64,000 bases of DNA, from assembly GCA_003008705.1 (NCBI GenBank), contig PDUO01000010.1, positions 62,001-126,000 on the forward strand, read 5' to 3'. The translations under genes were made by a program, and so were the position numbers. Within the stretch, counting starts at the first letter, position 1. Each line of letters begins with the position of its first letter. This document shows, one piece after another, positions 47,406 to 59,008 of this stretch. The DNA is from Pezicula radicicola (Eukaryota > Ascomycota > Leotiomycetes > Helotiales > Dermateaceae). Under the pieces are notes generated by a model. That model saw only the letters and a list, made by a program, of their open reading frames with translations, ran no database searches and was not told where the DNA came from.

Positions 47406-49551
47406 TCACCAAACATCCTCCTGCCATCTATGCGTTTTTCTCATCCTATTCGACCAGGTCTCCAATTCCTCCTTCTCCCAGTTCATTCTCTTCATCAAGC
47501 ATTCTCCAAGTCTGGCCGCCACATCTCTCGCCATAGCACTACTTCCACATATGTAAATATATGCTCCCAGCTCAATCAGCGTTTCAATCACATCGTCTTG
47601 TCTCTGCTCAACTTTATCTTGAACATAGCAGCTTGCTTCCTGATTTGGGGCTCTCGAATAAGCCGGCACAATTTCCATAAACCCTTTATTTTCTTGACAC
47701 AACTTTTCAGACTCGTCACGATAGATATAGTCTTCTTCATTCCTGCATCCAAAGAATAAAATTGTCTTTCCAACTTCACGGCCAATCTGAGACAAGCGAA
47801 CACGCTCTGCCATGAACCCACGAAATGGTGCAATTCCGGATCCAGCACAGATCATGATGACCGGATTCTTTGCTAAGACAGGAAGACGGAATTTAGAAGT
47901 GCGTATTTGTCCATAGAGCTGTGCTCCTTGATTGATCAACGTAAAAGTTGGTTTTTGTGGCGGGCTTTCGGAGGAAAACTCCCCATGAATAGCCGAAATG
48001 TAAGAAGTAGCTAAACCCGGGACCTGAATGTTGCCAGTAGATGCTAAAGTTGCAGCTACTGTAATTGATAACCGTTTTGGAGCAACAATCGATGAAGATG
48101 ATATTGAATAGTAGCGTGGTGCTAGGTTGGCTAAATTTTCCAACACAAACGATTGCGGCAACTTCGACCAATCATTTTCTTCAGAAGCAAAGAATTCCAA
48201 TACTCGGCCAAAGTTTGTATGGTGTTTTGCACAAAATTCGTGATATGCCTCTGTAACCTCTCCCAGTTCTTTCAGCCTTGACTCTACCCATGGACAACCT
48301 GCAAACTGAGCCAGAGACAGGAAGGTTTCTCTAGACACCGGGGCGCATATCTCAAGGTAATGCTTGAATAATGTCTCCCACGTTGTTGGGTTTGGGATCT
48401 TCACTTGGACAGAAGGTTGAGTGGCATTGATAAGCAATGGCGTTTGGCGACAGCTATCTAGGTTGAGAACTTTTAGTAGTCTTTCTACCTCAGAAATTGG
48501 ATTGGACGGCCAGATTGCTACGTGATCACCAGTTTTGTACTTCATCTCCGGGAATTCGCCAATGTCAACCTCCAAGTGGATGAAGTTCCGATCGGCTGTT
48601 GAGAGAAGCTTGTGAACAGACTTGATGGGCAGCTTCTGAATAGTGGAAGTTGCTGCGTCACCCTTGGTAGATTTTCCACTTCTGGAATCGATAGGATCAC
48701 CGGTATGAAGATCAATGATATCCAATGATGTATCCTCAACAATACTCATCGTAGGCTCGTAGACAGATGGCCGTTCTTCCAGTCCTAGCTTTTCGACAAA
48801 AACAGCGAACAGTAAACTTTTCCAGGCCATGAAATGGTCCTCGGTTCCGCCCTCAGCATCATCAGCTTTCCCAACCGGCATCAGCATTTCTGCACCAAGT
48901 TGATCCAAAGCTTGGGTGATGATATCGATGACCCGATTGTAGAACTTGTACTTGCTGTTTCCTAACCCAAATGCGGCATAGCGAAGACGAGGAAGCTTAA
49001 CAGCCCCTTTGTTTGCTAACCAAGATATAAATTGTGCAGCATTGTCGCTGGGATCGCCCTCCCCATAGGTCGAGACAATAAAAATGGCGAATTTAGACTG
49101 CGGGATATCTGCGATAGAGTCCGAATCGTAGTCGGAGAGGTCTGCTGCGAGCATGTTGAGTCCAAATCGACTTCTACAATCCCTAGCAAGTCTATTCGCA
49201 AATGTTTCGGCTGTCCCTGATTGAGAACCCCAGAAGATGACTCCATGATTTCCCTGGTAGCTGTGTCAGTATGTAGAGAATGGCTTAATGATTCACGCGT
49301 ACATTTTCCTCGAGCTTTTTACTAATATTCTTTGTCTCAACATTCTGGGAACCCGAACCCAGCGATTGAGGTCTTTCAAAAAAGATATGGCGATAAGGAT
49401 CAGGCTTGACCTTGATGTACTTTTGATAAAATGCACCAAAAAATATTGCGAAGACTAGGAAGAAGATGTCGTCTTTTTGTGTCTTTTGCAGGACATTCTC
49501 CACACCAGATAGTAATGAGGTCTCAAATGAAGTTGACATTTTGTGTGGCAT
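47406..49551 (-). CDS. NADPH-cytochrome P450 reductase
   Basis: Exon 49551-49303 carries the N-terminus with an ER membrane anchor (DIFFLVFAIFFGAFY, about residues 28-43). A 49-bp intron leads to exon 49253-47406, for 698 residues in total (694 from the second Met), normal for the family. FMN domain: FWGSQSGTAE, VSTYGEGDPSDNA, FGLGNSKYKFYN. FAD domain: APRYYSISSS. NADPH domain: ICAGSGIAPFRGFMAERV, FFGCRNEEDYIYRDE, and the terminal aromatic DVW. It transfers electrons from NADPH to microsomal P450s. It lies head-to-tail, 950 bp from a P450 gene, which may be its partner. Whether it is the only reductase in the genome cannot be told. No lesions are seen. Confidence 0.93.
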
Positions 49552-50504
49552 ATGGGGTAGGAAATTTTCATACAGATGATTCTAAAATATCGAGATCTTG
49601 AATTAATATATGTGAGTACTTTCTGACGAAATGGAATAAATTTCCTAGTACGGAAATGCATTTTCGGGGTCTCAGAATAGTCCTGATACATGTACAATGC
49701 TACAATTGATATTTGACACATCTTGTAGCGCTTTAGGCTTACCGCCCTGTTCAGTATCTAAATCAACTTACGCCTTAAATCAAGAGAGTTAATTTAAAAA
49801 AAATTTGCTGGCAGAACTTACGTAGCATTGTTCAAATATCAATTTTCGGCATAGTACACGTATCAGGGCCTTCTCAGAAGGCAAACCACGCAAGTCGCTT
49901 CCCCTCGGTAGCAGGCGAGCAACCACTAAACCGTTGTGGCTGCGCCATCAGTGCTGTAGATCAGGTTTCGGGCGGACAAACTTACTCCTTTCAGAACAAC
50001 CTTTCGGAAAAGGGGACCTAAGCGAGGCCCGACACTCGCCGGTAGCGTCGCCGAACATTTCCACAATGGTCATGTTCTATTTTGCTTGCAGAAACGTGAA
50101 CGAAATTTGGGCAACGATATTATCGCTAGTGAAGAACTGCTTAAGCATGACGTCGAATTGCTGTTGGAGTATAAGCGATCTATTTTAGAGGTTAATCTTG
50201 GGGATTGCAAGGTAGCTACTCCGTAACTGTATGATATTTCTAAGGTCTAAATTACAAGCACTCACCATTGAGTAGGTACCATTCCCGCACATAGAAGTAA
50301 TAAATATGGGATGGGTTATTTTTTATTCATTGAAAGTCTTCTATAATAGGTATATTTTGAAGATTCAAGTCGCTAGTACTGTACTTGGAACAGAGTACCA
50401 TTATTATTGCACATAAATGGAATTTGAAGCCAAATAATTCTCAGGTAGGTCATTCGTTATTCATAAAAAATCCCCCTATAATCAATCGTACTGTTCCTCT
50501 CGCT
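49552..50504. promoter_or_regulatory. Promoter of the reductase gene / P450 3' flank
   Basis: This is non-coding by inspection. It should hold the reductase promoter near 49,552-49,900. The plus-strand frame at 49,934-50,188 looks random. Confidence 0.45.
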
Positions 50505-52115
50505 CTAAGCTTTCCGCAAGTCCCTTCTCCAGACCTTTACTGGCATCTCTCCAAGAATCAAATTGAAAGTCTCCAATCTCTTGATCTCCCAGTTTGGTGA
50601 CGGCAGTGCAAACTCATACCGATGTATCACACTCGCTAGCAGCACAGTCTGCTCAAGATAGGAGATGTTTCTTCCAATACATCCTCTTGCACCTGCGGAA
50701 AAAGAAATGAAATATGGCTGGAGCTCTCTGCCCTTCTCACCCAACCACCGGTCTGGAATGAATCTCTCCGCTTCGGGAAATACCTTTTCATCACGATGGG
50801 CGACTAGTGCAGACATGCTTACAGTAGTATCGCCAGCAACAAAGTCACCAAGGATGACTGAACCTTCGGGGGGTGTTGCACGTGGAAGTCCGTGACTTGT
50901 TGGAGGGAATAAACGCAGCGACTCATCGAGACAAGCCCGAAGATAGGGTAAGTTCTTGACTTTTTCGTAAGGTGCAATAATCTCGTCCTCGTCCATGACA
51001 GAGTCAATCTCGCTTCGCAATTTCTCCAGCATGTCTGGGTGCTTCAGGAGTTGATGTAAAACATTGGCCATAGCAATGGCAGTCGTTACGCTACCAGCGT
51101 TCATCATAACATCAACCTCGGCAACAATCTCACCCCATTCAAGATTGTTCGGGTTTCCGTTCTTGTCTTGCATGAGCGCTTGGAAAAAGTCGTCTAGCTT
51201 CTCTCCATTGCGATATCTTTTGAGACGCTGCGATGCTCGCTCAAGGACAATCCCACTCCAACCTTCAGATAATTTTGCTTTGGTACCATAGAATGGAATG
51301 AACGAGGCGACCTTTCTTATTGTCTGGTACCAATCGTAGTTCCAGATGAGTAGTGACTGGAGATACGCGTTATTGTAGAGGCATTCCCGGAAGTTAACTT
51401 CGTAGGTACTTCCGTCCGGTCGTTGTGACATAACTCGATCATGGCCACGATCAAGGAAACCCAGTCGTTCAGATAGACCAATATCAGCAATAGCATCGAG
51501 CGTGAAAAAGTTGGTCCACATGCGGTAATCAACAGTGAGATCCTCAACTGCTGGATGTGTAACACCAGGTTTGAGCGGAAGGGTGCATCGAGCGTCAAGC
51601 TGTTTGACGAGTCGCTCAGTCTTGTCCGCAACTTTGAATTCCCAGGCTTCAAGATTCTTCAACGCATATGCAGCCGAGAGAACTTTTCGCTTACGAGAAT
51701 GATCCGCTCGGTCGATTACATCGGCAAGATTGTAATGCGTTCCAGCTAGTGTAGAATAGTTGCCATCCTTGATGCACTTGGTGTTGTGACCGTAGATGTC
51801 TTTGATTGCTCGTACATCACCATATGAAAGTGAGTTTGGTCCAGTACGAAGGACTGGGTAGGTTTTGTGCAATTCGGATAGAGTTTTGGAGCGAAATCCT
51901 CGATGAGACTCAATCATCATTGCAAGATTGGTGATTCCAGAGTACCATGTCATACCAGGGTATTGTCGTAGCCCTTTGATCTGTTAGCACTGGATCTTAT
52001 GAGAAAAGTACTGGGTCTTACCTTTAGGATCTCTAAAATATTCTACCACTGGGTAGACAACAAAGTAAACCACAAGGAAAGCCGCCACTGCGGTGGTAGC
52101 AAATACACCGAACAT
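50505..52115 (-). CDS. Cytochrome P450 monooxygenase
   Basis: Exon 52115-52022 encodes the start and an N-terminal membrane anchor (ATTAVAAFLVVYFVVYPVV). A 48-bp intron using GTAAGA...CAAAG joins RDPK to GLRQYPG. Exon 51973-50505 completes 520 residues. Motifs: DHSRKRKVLSAAYA (C-helix region), MNAGSVTTAIAM (I helix), ExxR in CLDESLRLFPP, ERFIPDRW, and the heme loop FSAGARGCIGRN with Cys at about residue 463. YGDVRAIKDIYGH and DHSRKRK recall the broad group containing benzoate-4-hydroxylase-like enzymes, but the substrate is unknown. The I-helix Asp/Glu before Thr is Val. It is co-oriented with the reductase gene downstream and the MFS gene upstream. Confidence 0.9.
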
Positions 52116-53225
52116 TTTGTGTTTTGCTTGAGAAGTAGGCTATCTAAAGTGAGAAGAATTAATGTTTTTAGTAGATATGAATGATCGTTAGACTGCGCGT
52201 AATTCAAGAAGTTGTGATATGGAAGAGAGCTTGGTTGGACAAGAAAGCCGAAGGATGATGGTTTTAAGTATGGCACAAGCGCTCACAAAGTATTCCACCA
52301 GTTCTCTCGACCTTGCACTTTCTCCGCATAGTTGTGTCACAACTATCATTACCTGTGCCACTGTGGAGGATAAAATCCGGGAATAGCTCGAGCCTTTGCA
52401 GCTGCGGTTAGGGCTGAGCCATATCGGGAAGGTTGACCCGCTATTAAACCTGATAGAGATCCCGACGGTTGAGGGGCCCTTTCAGAACATCAGATTAGGA
52501 AATTCCCTTTTCGCTCCCGGCGGGGTACGCGTCTGGAGTTCCCCAGACCTCCACAAATCGGCTGGCCCCATAATATTCTTGACGTTGCAAAAGACGTACT
52601 CCTATCGAGATTAAGAAGTAGGAGTACTTGGCTAAGGCTATGCGAAAATAAGGTCGGATTACGGGAAGCAAAGGTGGGCCTCACTTAAAACCAATCGAAT
52701 ACGGAGTAGCATGAGGGGGAAACAACACTTCACTGTATTATGTTGGGCTAGCTTCTAATCACTGTATGGTTGTCCATTGTCTTCGGAACGTAAATTTCAT
52801 TGATTTGGCGATACACCTAACGTTACAAACTATGGATGGTAACAAAATAATTAGACTTGGTAGATTGCTCACGTACAAAGGGCTCGAAAATTTTGAAAAC
52901 GAATAACTGTTTCGTGTAGTTTTAAGTTGGTTGCTATGCGAAAATATGTTCAAGATCTGTAGCATTGGTGAAGTGACGGAGGTGGATGAAATTAAATTTT
53001 GCACTATACGAATTGGTTTATCAGGGACCATTTCTAAACAGTTATTTTTTCAGATGTAAGAAATTGACTTAGTTAACTCACTTGATTTGAGCAACTCACT
53101 TGACTTAGGTAACTTAATTGTCCTAATCAAAATGATCTCTAATAAACGAATTCGTACGGTAAATTAACCATTTCGCATCATATGTACATAATATATTTCA
53201 GGTATGCACAGGAATTCTCCAGGAA
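52116..53225. promoter_or_regulatory. P450 promoter and MFS 3' flank
   Basis: The P450 promoter should lie in 52,116-52,700, which contains several CGG/CCG triplets, including CGGATTACGG near 52,654. These could be Zn2Cys6 half-sites, but no clear array is seen. No coding sequence is recognised. Confidence 0.4.
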
Positions 53226-54987
53226 TTATATCCAATTTGATGCTCTAAGTCCTGATTGAGTATCCTGATTGCGCAAGTGTGCTTGCACACCAACAATAGC
53301 CGCGAGGCCAGACTTTCTTGTGATTGCCATCTCCTTCTGCAACTTTTTTGCATACTTAACTCCAAATCCATGGCTGTATACCTCACGAACAGACTCCAAA
53401 GGCATGCCATGAACTTCTGGATAGCAAAAGACAATGAAAACCCATCCTGTGAAGCAAATTCCTGCGTAAAAGCCAAAAGCGCCACTTGGCGTCATGGCCT
53501 TCATCATTGACAAGAAAGTTGATGCAATAATAACATTGCAACCCCAGCAAGTCATAGTATTCACCATAGTTCCAAGCGCCCGAACCTCAATTGGTAGGAG
53601 TTCCGTTCCAACCCAGCCAACGGGCGCCACACCAGCAGCGAAGAAAGCAACGTAGAAAATGATCATGACCAACAGGAGAATGCCCGCCCAGTTAATTCCT
53701 TGTGCTTCAAGAACTAGATCTTTGCTAACCGGGATCCAATGAAAAGCAACTGCCGCGATTGTGAGAGTGATAGCCATTCCGAGGACTGAAACAAGGAGTA
53801 CAATCCTTCGTCCGAATTTGTCGAGTGTAAAGAAACAGGCGAATCCAAAAATGAAGTTGGTCGCTCCTACGACAAGAGAGACTGCAACAGGCTTGTTGAA
53901 ACCAACCAGAGCGAACAGCGTAGAAGAGTAGTACATAAGCGTATTGAAGCCACCGAGTTGAGAAACTAGTTGTGGTAAGTAGTTGACTATGAACCAGAAG
54001 GGGGAAAGTTATACTTACTTGCCATGACCGCGCAAGCACAAATCAACGCTCGTAAGTTTGCAGGTACCATAAACAGTTGCTTGCATTGCCACCATAGAGT
54101 CTTGTCGGAGAGAACCGTTGTTGTGAATTCTTGCGAGTGCTGCATAACTCTGATTTTACCATCAATCATCTCTGGGGTTCCATTTGGGAAAATTCGTCTC
54201 AAAACTTTCTTTGTCTCCTCTACTTTTCCATGGGCGATAAGATGTCGAGGGGATTCTGGACACAGTGGCAATAGGCAAGCGAGGAGTATCGCGGGAGCAG
54301 CACCCAGACCGACCATATACCTCCAACCATGATTGACCTCAGTAAAGCCAGCGCCGAGGGCATATGCAATGAATTGACCGCCAGCGACGCATAGGTTATC
54401 GAAAACTATCAGCCGACCACGATATTTTGCAGGTGCTATTTCTCCAATATAGAGCGGGATAATCATAGCTGCACTTCCCACGCCGAAACCCACGACCAGT
54501 CGGCCAATAGTCATTTGAACGAGGGAGTAAGCTGCTGCTTGTATGATTGCTCCAATGACGAAGACAACGCATCCCAAGTAAATTGCAAATTTTCGGCCCA
54601 TCTTGTCACCAGTCAAGCCAGCAACAATTGCCCCCACAAATGCTCCTCCTGAGGTAATGGATGTGATGAGTTCTTGTTCCTTCGAAGACAAATTGTGGCC
54701 AAGTGCACTGCCGAGACTGACGAGTACTGCTGATATGACACCCGTATCATAACCTGATCTTGCCGTTAGTTTGCGACTATAGAAGTGTACAGGTCCATTT
54801 ACTTACCGAACAAGAAACCTCCCATGGAAGCCGTCATGGAAATCAACCAGACTGCTTTCCCAGTTTTTGTGTCTTCGATTGCGTCGTCGTCTGTGAAGTG
54901 ATTTGAATTTTCCGAGTTTTCGTGGTGAAGAACCTCGGCTTTCTCATCGCTAACCATCATCGCGTCGACGTCCTGCTTGGTATACAT
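53226..54987 (-). CDS. MFS sugar porter, myo-inositol transporter type
   Basis: Exons 54987-54807, 54753-54019 and 53965-53226 (two 53-bp introns) give 551 residues. A cytosolic N-terminus of about 45 residues is followed by 12 predicted helices. Family signatures: FGYDTGVISAVLVSLG, GLTGDKMGRKFA, QMTIGRLVVGFGVGSAA, PESPRHLIAHG, AISQLGGFNTLMYYSS, FTLDKFGRRIVLL, and LLPIEVRALGTMVNTMTCWG near helix 10. The whole matches fungal ITR-like proton/myo-inositol symporters better than hexose carriers. It is expected at the plasma membrane. It is transcribed toward the P450 gene and divergently from the first Zn2Cys6 regulator, with about 640 bp between start codons, so they may share a control region. 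Confidence 0.88.
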
Positions 54988-55624
54988 GATTGTGTAGAGG
55001 AGGAAAGTGATGTTAAAAGTGGTGTTTGGAGAAGGTGCTAGATGAGTTGTTGAATGAACAAGTGGTGTTGAGTCGGTGAGTATGGTGATGTTCAAGCATA
55101 TTACTTATAGTTAAGTTATAGTTAAGGGAGTTTTAATCGGCCTTCCATGGCTGTTGCTGTTGACTTTCGGCCAGAAATACCCCTTCGAGATGGGTACGTA
55201 CAGTAAGATTACAGTACAGTAGCACACTCACTCATGGGGGGAAAATGTCCTATATCTGTTGTCACTGTTCTCTCCCAATGCCTATCCCAGCCAATCTCAA
55301 GGGTTACGTTACTCATTTTACTCTTTGGGAAATCCTCTACTCTACCACAGACACAAGAAGAGGCAATAAATTGCATTGGATCTCACCGCTTTACTTTCTG
55401 CCACGCAAAAACCCCACTACAGCAGCAGCAGCAGCGAGTGGTTATAGGCCTTGTTAGTGCCCCGCAAAGGCGGTGACCCCGAACTGATTCGTTATACCGC
55501 CCGACGCCACGCTTTTGGATTGCACATTTGTCTTCTTTTCTGCCTTCTCTTCTCTCCCCTTCTCTTCTCTTCTCTGCTCTTCAGACATATCTTTGTCCCA
55601 TCAAATGCCCTTGCTTCATCGGGA
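54988..55624. promoter_or_regulatory. Divergent promoter, MFS (-) and regulator (+)
   Basis: The region contains pyrimidine-rich stretches (CTTCTCTTCTCTCC... near 55,540-55,575) directly before the regulator start and a CAGCAGCAGCAG run near 55,421. CT-rich leaders are common just upstream of fungal start codons. Confidence 0.5.
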
Positions 55625-57668
55625 ATGTTAGGCAACCCCCGCAATGGCACAACATGGTAAGTCATCTGTACTCTGTAACACAGACGACGACATATGCATG
55701 CCGTCTCGTCCAACTAAAACCTTTCTCTCTCTTTTCTAGTCGGAACTGTCAGGCAGGCCACCAGAAATGCGTAAAGGATGGCGATTCCGACAATTGCCGC
55801 CGGTGCCAGCAGCGAGGCATTGTATGCTTGCATGATCCCCAATTGCGGGTCCGCAATGTCGTCTCAGTATCGCAGAAAAATGCACAAGGCAAGCGGAAGA
55901 AGCGTTCGCTGAAGCATAGCGATGACCAAGTATGGGTCCCAGTTCCACATACCTGTAAGTCTCTCACCTTTACACCCCTCACCTCACCCATCCCTTTACA
56001 GTGGGCAATCGTACTTACGCATTTCTCAAGTGGATTTTGCCCCTTTGGAACAGCCCGGAGAGCAGATACATCAGACACAACAGGCCGAGGGAGATCTTGT
56101 GGTCGATGCAAGTCCCCCGATACAGTATGAAGAGCAAGATAATCTATTCCAACCGACAACGACGTCACCATCAATAGCCCGAAGTGACTTTGCCGTCCAG
56201 GACGACCACTCACCAGACTACTGTAGTCCCTCGAGCAGCATCGCCACAAACTCGGTGTTTGTACCCGGGAGTCAACCAGAAAGCATTGTACCTTCAGTAG
56301 ATAACTTTTGGCCTTTCCACGACAGCCACGAAGCCCACTTGTTCTTGCATTATGTTCGGAGATTATCCAGCTGGGTAGGCACTCAGATACAGTTACGAAT
56401 TGGAAGCATTGCTGACATTTCCACCAGCTTGATGCCATGGACTCAAACAGACATTTTGGTACCGACGTTGCACGTCGAGCCGGTCATGTACCTGTAATAA
56501 TGAATGCTATTCTGGCTTCGTCCTCACGCCATATTGCATTCATGTCGGGCACCGAAGACACCAATTCAGCTACATACCACGACGAGTGCTTGCGGATATT
56601 AATTCCTGTACTCGACGATCCCCTCGATGTTCTGGATGAAAACTTATTCGCTGCCATTATCATTCTTCGGCAGTATGAGGAGTTCGATGGTTAGTGAAAT
56701 GAAACTCTTGGCGGAGACATACTAAATATATTCCAGAGCGAGACGAGAGATGCCATTTATTTGGGAGTACGAGAATGGTTGATTCCGTTGTCAACTCCTC
56801 AACATACACCAGCCTTCGACAGGCTGCTAATTGGGTTGCACTTCGCCAAGAGATCTACGTCTCGTTAACAAATCGACAACCTGTGAGCATAATGCTTGAT
56901 GCATATCGAGATTCCAGCTATTTTCATTCCGACACAGAAGATGCCTGGGCAAACAGAATGGTCTTCATTTTTGCAAAAGTCTTGAACTACGCTTTCAAGC
57001 CACCCGACTCTGTCCCCGAAGAAAGCTGGTCTGAACTATATGATCAAGTAGAGGCATGGAATTCTACAAAGCCAAGATACTTCGTTCCACTCTGGTCGGA
57101 GACTACAAGCGCACAGATTCCTTCAAAATTTCCACATATTATCATGCTCGGACCATCGCAAGGTAAGTGTATCTACTACTAGCAATCTGAAATTCCACCA
57201 TGCATGCACTAATATCATATGTCAGTCAACGGAATGCAACACTATTGCTTAGCTCGTATATTGCTAGCAACTTATGATCCCCGACTCTCAAAATTAGGCT
57301 TCGATACACAAAAGGCACGAAAGAAATCCGAGGTATATTTCACCGCAGTGTACTTCCACATGTTCTCTCCTCACAATCAGTCTATAGGAAACAATGCTAC
57401 ATTTTCTGCGCATGGTTATTGGGTTGGCAACAAGTAATCCACATGCGGAAAGCTCCTTTATGCATGTGTCTCATATTCTATCTGCATGTATGTTACCCTG
57501 CCTCAAACTCATAGAGTTATTCTTACCAGGAATCTAGGCGGGCACTACTTCAGTGATCAGTACGAACGAGAAGCAGCATGCGATGTTCTCAGGGACATTG
57601 AGCGGCGGGGGATTTGGCGTACAGCATCTATCATCGCGCAGTTGGAGGACCAATGGAGTTTGGAATAA
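55625..57668 (+). CDS. Zn2Cys6 transcription factor (first of two)
   Basis: Eight exons (55625-55656, 55740-55954, 56031-56374, 56428-56689, 56737-57162, 57226-57332, 57388-57487, 57538-57668) give 538 residues. The zinc cluster CRNCQAGHQKC...CRRCQQRGIVC has all six Cys; the first Cys codon is split by intron 1 (TG|T). A Ser/Pro-rich linker precedes a fungal-specific regulatory domain (RHFGTDV, VIMNAILASSSRH, LFAAIIILRQYEEFD, YDPRLSKLG, VIGLATSNPHAES, SHILSACGHYFSD). The last joint is supported because it restores SAC|GHYF. Exon 3's AAG acceptor at 56,030 is the weakest choice. Likely a DNA-binding regulator of neighbouring transport/P450 genes. Confidence 0.8.
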
Positions 57669-57757
57669 TATCACCTATGTCTTTCATGTTGTCGTATTAC
57701 TTTGATTCCATGGAGTAACTTTGTCAAAACCAAATCCAGTGTAGTTAACAATACAAA

Positions 57758-58252
57758 TGATACGATATTAGGCACTTTGATATCATATTGTAACAAAACG
57801 ATATTAGAATTCTAATATCGTTTTAATTGCGATATAAGAACTTTGATATCATATTGCCACCAATATATCGTTCAATATAGACAATATAAACAATATGATT
57901 ACATGATTATAAGTAAGTCTAACTCTCTATCATCTATATCTATATCTCTATTCCTAACCTCTATATTCTGTAAGTACTTAATCTTATCTATATTAGTAGA
58001 TTAGTAGTGCGTTTTATAGTGTTGTTTTAATTTAAAATTTATCTTCGAAAGATATATCGTTAAATAAGGAATGGAATAAATATTTCCCGGGCTATTCCCG
58101 GGCCATTTTGGACGCTAGGGCCAATCAGAAGCCTAGTATAGGGCATTACTAATACTAGTAAACAATATCATAATATGACGATATATCGCGATATAGGGAA
58201 ACCTATTATCATATTATATTACTACAATATAAGGTATCTAATATCGTATCAT
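57758..58252. mobile_element. MITE-like element with AATATCG palindromes
   Basis: The ends ATGATACGATATTAG (57,758) and CTAATATCGTATCAT (58,238) are perfect 15-bp inverted repeats, giving an element of 495 bp. Inside is a perfect 30-bp palindrome at 57,795-57,824 (arms AAAACGATATTAGAA). Many further GATATCATATTG/CAATATGATATC-like pieces are present. Similar AATATCGTAT sequence continues to about 58,310. It has no coding capacity. Confidence 0.65.
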
Positions 58253-58635
58253 ATTATTATAATATAGGAATTCTAATATCGTATTGCGATTATTGCGATC
58301 GATATGATTGATTCTCTCAGGCTTAACTTCTAACCACTGGATACTGTATTACCAATGCTTCCTTTTGATAATACAAACCTTCCTTAGTTCGCTGCCCTCT
58401 GATGCCGACCACAGACGCCAGACATCTTGTTCTTGTTAAGTCCACTTTCTACACGTTAATATTCCTACAATACTAATAGAATTAACGGCTAGTAAATTTT
58501 AAAACTAATTTTAGTAAATAAATCGCCTAAGCTAGAGAAGGCTATTTAAAGTAAGAGTCTCAATACCCCAGATATTATTACCTTATGCCCTAAAATCGAA
58601 TTATATAAACTCATATACTATCGTACACCACTCTT

Positions 58636-58717
58636 ACTCGTACTAAGGGTGAATAAACGTTAAATTTAATGTGGCTCGTCACCTAATAATTAACGTTTAT
58701 TCGTCCCTGGTACGAGT
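58636..58717. repeat. 82-bp fold-back repeat
   Basis: The left arm ACTCGTACTAAGGGTGAATA (then AACGTTA) pairs with the right arm at 58,691-58,717 (TAACGTTTATTC...GTACGAGT). Arms are 27 bp with about three mismatches and a 28-bp loop. It could form a hairpin or be a tiny MITE. Confidence 0.65.
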
Positions 58718-58733
58718 AGTAAACCAGATTTGC

Positions 58734-58762
58734 TGCGGCCCGCAAACATTTGCGGCCCGCAA
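58734..58762. promoter_or_regulatory. Paired TGCGGCCCGCAA sites
   Basis: Two identical 12-bp near-palindromes (58,734-58,745 and 58,751-58,762) lie about 250 bp upstream of the second regulator's start. Each contains CGG and CCG half-sites with one base between. Zn2Cys6 proteins bind such triplets, so autoregulation is possible. A C-rich run (58,780-58,797) follows directly. Confidence 0.4.
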
Positions 58763-59008
58763 GATGCTAAGATGAAGCTCCACCCCCACCCCCACCCTCT
58801 CGCTTCCTTCAATTTCGTACTCGTACTCGGTACTCCGGACCCCAAACCTCTCCGACGGGACGGGAGTTAATTTAATTTACGACAAGGCCAATCTATAAGT
58901 ACGTCCCCTACCTTAAATTTTAGATACAACCTTAATATCACCTCACTCCCACAGCATGGCTGTACTTTCAACTCCAATCCCACTCGATCCCACCCAGTTC
59001 GATACTTC

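Larger units (their letters stand above)
57669..59008. other. Spacer between regulators, mobile-element rich
   Basis: The spacer holds the AT-rich MITE-like element at 57,758-58,252, further AATATCG-rich sequence to about 58,310, the fold-back element at 58,636-58,717, and the second regulator's promoter with TGCGGCCCGCAA repeats and a C-rich run. Confidence 0.6.

Noticed and set aside
49934..50188. Plus-strand frame between the reductase and P450 genes
   Set aside because: Composition is random and no family is recognised.
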